Assembly (NCBI GenBank): GCA_910584605.1
Contig: CAJUAW010000033.1
Coordinates: 1-23,322, forward strand
Reading direction: 5' to 3'
DNA from: an uncultured Oscillospiraceae bacterium
GTDB lineage: Bacteria; Bacillota_A; Clostridia; Oscillospirales; Oscillospiraceae
DNA length: 23,322 nucleotides
Shown here: piece after piece, positions 7,464 to 12,249 of the stretch
Numbering within the stretch: the first letter of the stretch is position 1
Layout: each line of letters opens with the position of its first letter
Notes under the pieces: generated by a model
The model's input: only the letters and a program-made list of their open reading frames with translations
The model's database searches: none
What the model was told of the DNA's origin: nothing
Position numbers and translations under genes: made by a program

Positions 7464-7510
7464 GAAATAAGGCAGTCCGTAACTTTGTGAGGGTGGCGGG
7501 CTGTCTTATT
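7395..7510 (-). promoter_or_regulatory. Structured RNA leader of cargo gene, cassette A
   Basis: Between the ribbon-helix-helix gene and the cargo, the minus-strand RNA can form several stems. P1 (7466-7510) pairs AATAAG-CAG-CCG arms around a 17-nt loop containing CCCTCACAA; its 5' arm contains the upstream stop codon. Then CAAACC can pair with GGTTTG (7445-7461). Alternatively, CCAAGGAGGTTTGATA (7457-7442) pairs with TATCAGACCTTCCTTGG (7432-7416). Alternatively again, CCTTCCTTG pairs with CAAGGAGG, which hides the cargo ribosome binding site (7403-7410). The mutually exclusive pairings resemble translational attenuators. Cassette B conserves every stem. The ligand or trigger is unknown. Confidence 0.7.
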
Positions 7511-7688
7511 TTTTGTCTAAATCCGCTTTGAGCAAGTCAATACCGGCCACAATCGCGTCTGTCCGCGTGGAATTCATTTTATCTGCACACTCTTGAATTT
7601 TCTGGGCCTCTTGGTCTGAAATCCGTATTGTGATTTTTTGTGTCCTCGTTTGCTCACCCTTTGGCGGACGACCTGTCCTTGGGGACAT
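7506..7688 (-). CDS. Ribbon-helix-helix repressor, cassette A
   Basis: A 60-aa protein starting at ATG 7688 (GAGGTGATGAAA upstream). The same start and length apply to the cassette B copy. After MSPRTGRPPKGE comes a beta strand (QKITIRI) and two helices (SDQEAQKIQECADKM and RTDAIVAGIDLLKADL), the CopG/Arc ribbon-helix-helix layout. Such proteins bind DNA as dimers at short inverted repeats and usually repress their own promoter. An inverted repeat spanning the promoter just upstream (7701-7744) is the expected operator. Identity to the B copy is about 35%, mostly in MSPRTGRP. An antitoxin role is possible, but no recognised toxin is present. Confidence 0.85.
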   Translation of the reverse strand: MSPRTGRPPKGEQTRTQKITIRISDQEAQKIQECADKMNSTRTDAIVAGIDLLKADLDKK

Positions 7689-7700
7689 TTTCATCACCTC

Positions 7701-7747
7701 ACTTTTGGTCGCACAAATATCATAACTTATATACTACCAAAAGTCAA
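7701..7747 (-). promoter_or_regulatory. Promoter and operator of cassette A
   Basis: On the minus strand, TTGACT (7747-7742) is followed after exactly 17 bp by TATGAT (7724-7719), a strong sigma-A match. A perfect 9-bp inverted repeat, ACTTTTGGT/ACCAAAAGT (7736-7744 and 7701-7709), overlaps the -35 and lies just downstream of the -10. This is the position for an autorepressor operator. The -35 begins 7 nt after the stop of the W-like gene. Confidence 0.85.
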
Positions 7748-7754
7748 GTGGTTT

Positions 7755-8015
7755 TTACCAATCCATCGGAACAACCGAATATGCCTTTCTCGGTTTCCTA
7801 CCCTCCAGCAGATTTTCCAGTTCATCAACCCGCTTTTCCGCCTCATCAATCCGCGTTTGGAGTGAAACTAAATCCAGCCGTGTCAATTCTTCATTTCCTA
7901 TTTTATACGACTTTACGCCGCCGTCCAGCAAAGCGAGGTATGCCTCCTGCAGCTTTTTGAGGGCATCCTTCCAAAACACAAGCCGCGCCTTCAGTTCAGT
8001 TGTGTTTGCCGCCAT
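7755..8015 (-). CDS. Small head-tail joining protein, gpW/DUF6148-like (lambda W position)
   Basis: An 86-aa protein starting at ATG 8015 (GGTGGTGAG upstream). It is helical: an N-terminal helix LKARLVFWKDALKKLQEAYLALL, a short beta hairpin GGVKSYKIGNEELTRLDL, a second helix LQTRIDEAEKRVDELENLL, and the end KAYSVVPMDW. This pattern and size match the gpW/DUF6148 group of small head-completion proteins. Lambda W joins the packaged head to FII. It sits in the lambda order between large terminase and portal, but a mobile cassette separates it from each neighbour. The frame is intact, so the gene is expected to work. It needs transcription through or from the flanking cassettes. Confidence 0.85.
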   Translation of the reverse strand: MAANTTELKARLVFWKDALKKLQEAYLALLDGGVKSYKIGNEELTRLDLVSLQTRIDEAEKRVDELENLLEGRKPRKAYSVVPMDW

Positions 8016-8032
8016 ACTCTCACCACCTGCTT

Positions 8033-8042
8033 TTTTGCATAA
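8033..8042. repeat. Cassette edge motif TTTTGCATAA (left edge of cassette B)
   Basis: Same decamer as at 6610-6619, placed between the terminator and the next gene's ribosome binding site. It is inverted relative to the copy at 9344-9353 at the other end of the cassette, forming a 10-bp terminal inverted repeat for cassette B. Confidence 0.5.
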
Positions 8043-8044
8043 TA

Positions 8045-8075
8045 AAGCCGCCCTCGCACTACGCAAGGACGGCTT
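8045..8075 (-). terminator. Intrinsic terminator closing cassette B
   Basis: A minus-strand 13-bp stem (AAGCCGTCCTTGC with GCGAGGGCGGCTT, two G-U pairs), loop GTAGT, followed by TATTATG. It lies 14 nt after the endonuclease stop. Same design and length as the cassette A terminator. Confidence 0.7.
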
Positions 8076-8089
8076 GTCGTTGGTTGAGT

Positions 8090-8593
8090 TTAATTGTCTC
8101 GCCGGTTGTGCCGCTGCTCCTTCGCTGTGGCCCAGCGGCAATTTGAAGGCTCATAATTGCCATCAACATCAATACGGTCAATGCTGAGGGCATCAGTGTA
8201 CCCATGAGATAAGGCCCAATCTCGAAAGGCCGGAAAATCTTTTTTCCATTCGGCGCAGATAGTAATACCTCGGCCACCGTAGTCTTTGTATTTCGCAGCA
8301 TTCGGATTATAGCAACGATTTTTCATTCCTATCCAAATCCGATACAGCCTTGTCCCACGCCCTCCATGAACGGTTGATTGCTCTTTTTTCTTGTTGCGAA
8401 AAGTTTCGTCATGTTTGGAACATCCACAACTGCTGGTCTTACCACTTCGCAATAGATACCCAAACACTGCGGTCTCATTCCCGCAATCACATTGACAAAG
8501 CCATTTCGCCTCGCCGCGTTTTTCGCACTCGACCCGCCTTATCACCAGCAGTCTTCCGAACCGCTGGCCTGTCAGGTCAATCAGTTTTCTCAT
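8090..8593 (-). CDS. HNH/AP2-like homing endonuclease, cassette B
   Basis: A 167-aa protein starting at ATG 8593, with GTGGAGG about 9 nt upstream; a TTG at 8617 is an alternative. Layout as in cassette A: MRKLIDLTGQRFGRLLVI, zinc-finger-like WLCQCDCG...SCGC, then GMKNRCYNPN, KDYGGRGITICAEW, and the C-terminal block IDRIDVDGNYEPSNCRW with AKEQRHNRR. The last block is identical to the A copy over more than 20 residues, while the segment after SCGC differs and is a few residues longer. It is a free-standing element between two essential head genes, a common site for phage homing endonucleases. The stop is followed by the cassette terminator. Confidence 0.85.
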   Translation of the reverse strand: MRKLIDLTGQRFGRLLVIRRVECEKRGEAKWLCQCDCGNETAVFGYLLRSGKTSSCGCSKHDETFRNKKKEQSTVHGGRGTRLYRIWIGMKNRCYNPNAAKYKDYGGRGITICAEWKKDFPAFRDWALSHGYTDALSIDRIDVDGNYEPSNCRWATAKEQRHNRRDN

Positions 8594-8613
8594 TCCATGT
8601 TGCCTCCACTCTA

Positions 8614-9000
8614 TCAAACCGTTCTGCTGTAGCCAACACCCACGCCTCGCTCCGTGTCATGTTCCAGGAAATACCGGGACATTTCCAGAGGCTTGCCGAA
8701 TGCGTAGAACAGCTTGACCGCCATACGCAGACCGTACAGAATTGCCGCATCGTTGAGAGTGCCGTTGTAAACGCTGATGGCGTCCTCCAGGCTCCCAAAG
8801 AAATCCGTATCGGTATCTTTGACCTGTTCAAGCTGTTGGTACAGCATTTCCTCCGCTTTCAGAATGAGTGCGTCATGCCGTTGGATATACGCCCATTCTT
8901 CCGATTGGCTTAGACAGCCCATGAGCGCATCTAAAGCGTCAAAGCCGTCCTCTAACTTCATCGTTTCGGCTTCACCGGGAAGATTTTTCTTGCCCTCCAC
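8614..9000 (-). CDS. Cassette B cargo protein, unknown function
   Basis: A 128-aa protein starting with GTG at 9000 (AAGGAGGAATTAC upstream). It begins MEGKKNLPGEAE, shared with the cassette A cargo, then a different sequence from Met14 (MKLEDGFDALDALMGCL). The body is helical and acidic: RHDALILKAEEMLYQQLEQV, then LNDAAILYGLRMAVKLFYAFGK, a helix pattern reminiscent of small DUF6809-like proteins (weak). The junction after residue 12 looks like a replaced body on a fixed leader; Met14 may be the original start of the swapped part. No motif tells the function. It is coupled to the endonuclease downstream (21 nt gap) and expressed behind the structured leader. Confidence 0.7.
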   Translation of the reverse strand: MEGKKNLPGEAETMKLEDGFDALDALMGCLSQSEEWAYIQRHDALILKAEEMLYQQLEQVKDTDTDFFGSLEDAISVYNGTLNDAAILYGLRMAVKLFYAFGKPLEMSRYFLEHDTERGVGVGYSRTV

Positions 9001-9072
9001 TATTTGTAATTCCTCCTTGAAAATCCAAGGAAGGTCTGATAGAATAGATTTATCAAACCTCCTTGGTTTGGT
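8966..9072 (-). repeat. 107-bp direct repeat, copy B
   Basis: Gap-free match to 7357-7463 with 5 mismatches. Two substitutions fall in the 9-nt hairpin loop, one in the linker after the hairpin, and two between the ribosome binding site and the start codon. None is in a predicted stem. Confidence 0.95.
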
Positions 9073-9119
9073 ATAAGGGTTTCGGTTGCGTCTTGTCGAG
9101 GGAGCACCGAAACTCTTAT
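9001..9119 (-). promoter_or_regulatory. Structured RNA leader of cargo gene, cassette B
   Basis: Same arrangement as in cassette A. P1 (9073-9119) is a 14-bp stem, ATAAG(A.C)GTTTCGGT. It is different in sequence from P1 of cassette A but keeps the ATAAG base, the A.C mismatch position, and a loop with CCCTCGACAA. Downstream, CAAACC/GGTTTG (9054-9070), the 16-bp switch hairpin (9025-9066) and the anti-ribosome-binding-site pairing are unchanged. The paired changes in P1 are evidence for conserved RNA structure. Confidence 0.7.
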
Positions 9120-9301
9120 TATTTTTTGGTCAGCTTATTGTGGAGGTCATCAACCATTTCTTCAAAGAGTTCAACCTTGGTCTTTCCTGATATTCGTTTG
9201 CACTCCTCAAACTTTTCTACGGTTTGCTGTGCTACTCGAAAACCAATTTGAGAACTCTTTGGGCTTTCCCCTACAATTGGCCGCCCAGTTCTGGGAGACA
9301 T
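9119..9301 (-). CDS. Ribbon-helix-helix repressor, cassette B
   Basis: A 60-aa protein, ATG 9301, GAGGTGATGAA upstream. It starts MSPRTGRPIVGE, then strand SSQIGFRV, helices AQQTVEKFEECKRIS and TKVELFEEMVDDLHNKL: a ribbon-helix-helix fold as in CopG/Arc proteins. It is gap-free alignable to the 7506-7688 copy (about 21 of 60 identical). The DNA-contacting strand differs (GFRV instead of TIRI), in step with the different operator upstream (9313-9355). It is therefore likely to be a private autorepressor of cassette B. Confidence 0.85.
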   Translation of the reverse strand: MSPRTGRPIVGESPKSSQIGFRVAQQTVEKFEECKRISGKTKVELFEEMVDDLHNKLTKK

Positions 9302-9312
9302 TTCATCACCTC

Positions 9313-9358
9313 ACTTTTGCCTAAGCAAAATTATAATATATGCTTATGCAAAAGTCAA
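9313..9358 (-). promoter_or_regulatory. Promoter and operator of cassette B
   Basis: On the minus strand, TTGACT (9358-9353), a 17-bp spacer, and a perfect TATAAT (9335-9330). A 14-bp inverted repeat with one mismatch, ACTTTTGCATAAGC / GCTTAGGCAAAAGT (9342-9355 and 9313-9326), frames the -10. The outer ACTTTTG half is shared with the A operator; the inner part is different. The -35 starts 9 nt after the large-terminase stop. Confidence 0.88.
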
Positions 9359-9367
9359 GATAATTCT

Positions 9368-11320
9368 CTACCACTCGTCAAGAGAATTTTCGTTGTTCTT
9401 CGGCTGGATAGTTCTGGGACGGTGTGCAGGCTTTGGCGCAGGTGCTGTGCCGTTTACCGCTTTCCCCCGCGCCATCTTAATTTTGCGGTCTATCGTGTCC
9501 AAATCGACAGGGAGCGCACGGAACGCCGCAATAGCGTATACCCGGCAGTCCAGGGGCTCGTTGCGCTCGTGGCCCTGGATTTTTGTCCAAACCCATCGCT
9601 GGCGAACCTTGCCCTCCGGCACCAGGTGCTCCGACAGCAGGCCGTGGAAGTACATCGCGCCGTAATCGTCCCGCAGGGGGAAATGATTGTATTTCGGCCC
9701 CGGTGCTTGAACCCTGAGGTCATCCATCACCATCTGCTTGCCGGAGTCCACGCCCAGCTGGTACTGCCACACCGTGCCCAGATAGCGGTTGTTGATGATG
9801 ATTTTCATCTTTTTAGGCGGGCTGATAAGGGGCCTGTCCGGGCCGTAAAAGCCCTTGATGCAGAAAACCTTTTTCCCAATGCGGTCACGGCAGAACTGCC
9901 GCACTTGTCCGGTGAAGTGTCCACCCTCGTCCACAAAGGACATACTGACCTTCAGGCCCAGGCCGTCCTTAAATTTTAGTACCCGATCGAAAATCATCAT
10001 ATCCAAGCTGGCCCAAGTGGATGGATCATCTGGCCTGCCCATGATAACGCCCTTTTCAATGCCCCACCGCTCACCAAAATGGCCATGGCCCACGATCTCG
10101 TATTCCATGCGGTCGTCCTGGGTATCCACGCCGGCGGTGAGTACCAGCACGCCCTCCGGGAGCTCGGCCTCGTAGACCTCCCGCCGCCCCAGGAGTGTGT
10201 CCGGGTCCTGGGTGTCGCCCCGGTCTTCCCAGAGCTGCCCAAAACAGGTGTTGTAGACCACCTGCATCTTCCCAGTGTCCCCCAGGGCGTTCTGGTACTT
10301 CAGACAGATGCTCTCCCAGCTGGCCCAGGGGCTGACAAAGGCATTCAGCCAGAAGGAGCGCACCCCGTTTGCATAAGCAGCAGGGTTGTCAGCCACCCAC
10401 TTGGCGGGCTGTTTCTTTATGACAGCCTCCTCGGACACGCAGCCGCAGCCGGGGCAAATCCAAAACACATCATGCACCGTATAGGTGCGCTCATGATTGA
10501 CCACCGTTTCCTCCGCCTCATAGCGGATGTCCTTCCACTGGATTTCGTGGAACTCGCCACAGTGGGGGCATTGGGATTTCCACCGCTCCATGGTGCCTTT
10601 GGCGAAGCTCTTGGCGATGTTGCTGCTCCCCCGGATAGTGGGAGTGCTGACCTCCACCGCCTTGGCGTTGTAAAACGTGGTCTGCCGCGCCATGGCCAGC
10701 TCCCAGGGGTCGCCCTCGGTGCCGGCGGACTGCGCCCAGCGGTCTCTCTCATCCCCGAACACATAGCGGATGGGCTTGGAGGCCAGGGCATGGGCCTCGT
10801 TGGAGCCGCACAGCGTCAGGATGCCGCCGGGATAGGTCTTCTGGAGCAAGGTGTTCCCGCTGTCCCGGCTCTTGGGGGCGGAAATCCTCCGGCGCACGGC
10901 GGGGCTGTCCCGGATCATGGGCGCGATGCGCAGCTTGGAGAACTCCCTGGCGTCGATGGTGGTCGGATGGACAAAGAGGATACTGCCGGGGTTCTGGTCG
11001 ATGATGTACCCGATGATGTTGTTGATGACCTCCGTCTTACCCACCTGGGACGCGGCCACAAAAACGATGTGGCGAATCTTCGGGTCGGTGAAGGCATCCA
11101 TGATGGCCCGGAGGTAGGGCGTCCGACTGGTGCGCCAGAGGCCCGGCTCGGCACTGGCTTCGGTGGAAAGGTACCGCTTGCACTCCGCCCACTCGGTGAC
11201 GGTCAGGTTCTCCGGGGGCTGCATCCCGGCCAGCCCCCTGGAGATGGCCTTCATCAGCCGGCGGGCCGCCCGGTTGGCGGTTGCCTCGGCCTGCCGCCGC
11301 TCCGCTCTGTTATTCGTCAT
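9368..11320 (-). CDS. Terminase large subunit, lambda gpA family
   Basis: A 650-aa protein (lambda gpA is 641). ATG 11320 was chosen because it has GAGGGTG 6 nt upstream and overlaps the small-subunit stop by 11 bp; further upstream codons lie within that gene. Walker A is AASQVGKT (residues 89-96), and the acidic ATPase motif is VFGDERD (187-193). A zinc-knuckle insertion has CPHC (252-255) and C290-x2-C293. The nuclease domain begins GVDTQDDRMEYE (Asp400), with FVDEGGHFTG further on. It pumps DNA into the prohead and cuts genome ends. The frame is intact; a cassette follows 9 nt after the stop. Confidence 0.96.
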   Translation of the reverse strand: MTNNRAERRQAEATANRAARRLMKAISRGLAGMQPPENLTVTEWAECKRYLSTEASAEPGLWRTSRTPYLRAIMDAFTDPKIRHIVFVAASQVGKTEVINNIIGYIIDQNPGSILFVHPTTIDAREFSKLRIAPMIRDSPAVRRRISAPKSRDSGNTLLQKTYPGGILTLCGSNEAHALASKPIRYVFGDERDRWAQSAGTEGDPWELAMARQTTFYNAKAVEVSTPTIRGSSNIAKSFAKGTMERWKSQCPHCGEFHEIQWKDIRYEAEETVVNHERTYTVHDVFWICPGCGCVSEEAVIKKQPAKWVADNPAAYANGVRSFWLNAFVSPWASWESICLKYQNALGDTGKMQVVYNTCFGQLWEDRGDTQDPDTLLGRREVYEAELPEGVLVLTAGVDTQDDRMEYEIVGHGHFGERWGIEKGVIMGRPDDPSTWASLDMMIFDRVLKFKDGLGLKVSMSFVDEGGHFTGQVRQFCRDRIGKKVFCIKGFYGPDRPLISPPKKMKIIINNRYLGTVWQYQLGVDSGKQMVMDDLRVQAPGPKYNHFPLRDDYGAMYFHGLLSEHLVPEGKVRQRWVWTKIQGHERNEPLDCRVYAIAAFRALPVDLDTIDRKIKMARGKAVNGTAPAPKPAHRPRTIQPKNNENSLDEW

Positions 11321-11906
11321 CGTCCACACCCTCGTGCTCCGCCTGCCAGTCCATCCGCTCCCGAACGCGCTCGGCATATTTCTCCGGGTCATAGGTGTAG
11401 GAGGACAAGTCCTTCATCACCAGGTAGACCTCCCGCTTGATGACCTCGGCGACCTCGGCCGCGGTGGCAGTCCCGGCTACGTCTACGGCCAGACGGCCAG
11501 GCAGGGCCATGAGGGAATCCCGAATGGTGTATAACAAATCTTCCGTCAGGGCGGCCACGTCCTCGCTGCGGTGCATGATGCCCTGGAGTTCCTGGGCCTC
11601 CAGTTCGGCGATCTGGGCCTTGGCCTGCTTGATGCGCACCTCGGCCTCAAACTTCTCCAGCTCCTTGGACTCCGGGATACCCTTCTCCCCGCGGCCCGCC
11701 GCCTTGTCCCGAAGGTACTGCACATAGGCCCTGGTGGACTCCACCACGTTGTACCGTTTCCCGGCGGGGGTGTCCCTTTTCTTCAGCACACCATCCCTGG
11801 TGAGCTGGTTGATCCACTGGCCCGTCAGGGCGAACAGGTTCGCCAGGTCCTCGGCCTTGCAGAAGCCGGGGCTCTCCTCGATTTTTCCTTTTCTGGCGGT
11901 CGCCAA
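11310..11906 (-). CDS. Terminase small subunit, Nu1-like
   Basis: About 198 aa. The N-terminal ~65 residues hold a winged helix: CKAEDLANLFALTGQWINQLTRDGVLKKRDTPAGKRYNVVESTRAYVQYLRD is the region. It is like lambda Nu1, which binds cos DNA. A charged coiled-coil (LEKFEAEVRIKQAKAQIAELEAQEL) follows, then a C-terminal helical part that should contact the large subunit; the acidic end is HEGVDDDE. The start is uncertain. TTG 11906 has AGAGAGGTGA at good spacing, whereas GTG 11915 and ATG 11933 have no good site. The frame stays open upstream to 12047, but that sequence does not look coding. Confidence 0.82.
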   Translation of the reverse strand: MATARKGKIEESPGFCKAEDLANLFALTGQWINQLTRDGVLKKRDTPAGKRYNVVESTRAYVQYLRDKAAGRGEKGIPESKELEKFEAEVRIKQAKAQIAELEAQELQGIMHRSEDVAALTEDLLYTIRDSLMALPGRLAVDVAGTATAAEVAEVIKREVYLVMKDLSSYTYDPEKYAERVRERMDWQAEHEGVDDDE

Positions 11907-12030
11907 CCCAATCACCTCTCTGAAAAATGGCATAAAAATAACGCCCCAGAAACGAAAGTCCCCCAAAAAATTTTTTTGGTGACTACACGCGTTTCGGGCG
12001 TTTTCGCCCCCGCTCCCCTGGGGGAGGGTT
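11907..12030. other. Gene-free segment upstream of terminase: candidate cos site
   Basis: In lambda-type phages cos lies just before nu1. This short gap holds several dyads: GGGCG-TTTT-CGCCC (11996-12009 region), CTCCCC-TG-GGGGAG (12013-12026 region), an ACGCGT, and an A6T7 tract flanked by CC/GG (about 11963-11979) that should bend DNA. It has no convincing gene. Assignment as cos is inference from position and dyads; the cut site cannot be read from sequence alone. Confidence 0.4.
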
Positions 12031-12162
12031 TCACAGTACCTTTTCATCCAACGAGCGAACGGGCGGCCCGCCGAGCCGTCCGCCGCCGCTTTTTTCCGCT
12101 CTACGCCTGACGGCGATCAGGGGCTTGTGGTCTGCCCCGGTGCGGTTGTATTTGATTGTCAT
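12031..12162 (-). pseudogene. 43-codon ORF, probable truncated gene remnant
   Basis: ATG 12162 with AAGGAGG 9 nt upstream opens a 43-codon frame beginning MTIKYNRTGADHKPL. I associate that N-terminus with a larger small-protein family of clostridial phages. After about residue 18 the sequence becomes RRRAEKSGGGRLGGPPVRS, which looks non-coding. A good start and N-terminus without a matching body suggests the 3' part was lost when the adjoining terminase/cos segment was joined here. It could also be a real small basic protein. Family recall is from memory and unverified. Confidence 0.4.
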
Positions 12163-12249
12163 GGCTGTTTGCCTCCTTGCTTTTGTTGGTCACATATTCG
12201 CTCTGTTGCCTACAAATAGCAAGTTGTTTATCGGCCTGACTGTCACAAA

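Noticed and set aside
7146..7688. Classical toxin-antitoxin pair (ribbon-helix-helix plus small protein)
   Set aside because: The size and order fit loosely, but the second protein matches no toxin I know. The paired cassette has an unrelated second protein, and a third gene and structured leader are constant parts. Kept only as an alternative.
9000..9118. IS element or transposon ends around the 107-bp repeats
   Set aside because: No transposase is encoded and the repeats lie inside the cassettes, not at the outer ends. The only nuclease is HNH type, so homing is the better model.
6605..9367. Group I or group II intron, or HEARO-type RNA, carrying the HNH genes
   Set aside because: Flanking genes are complete and not split. 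No group I/II core could be seen, and the leader lies upstream of a separate cargo gene with the nuclease not embedded in it. A covariance-model search would settle it.
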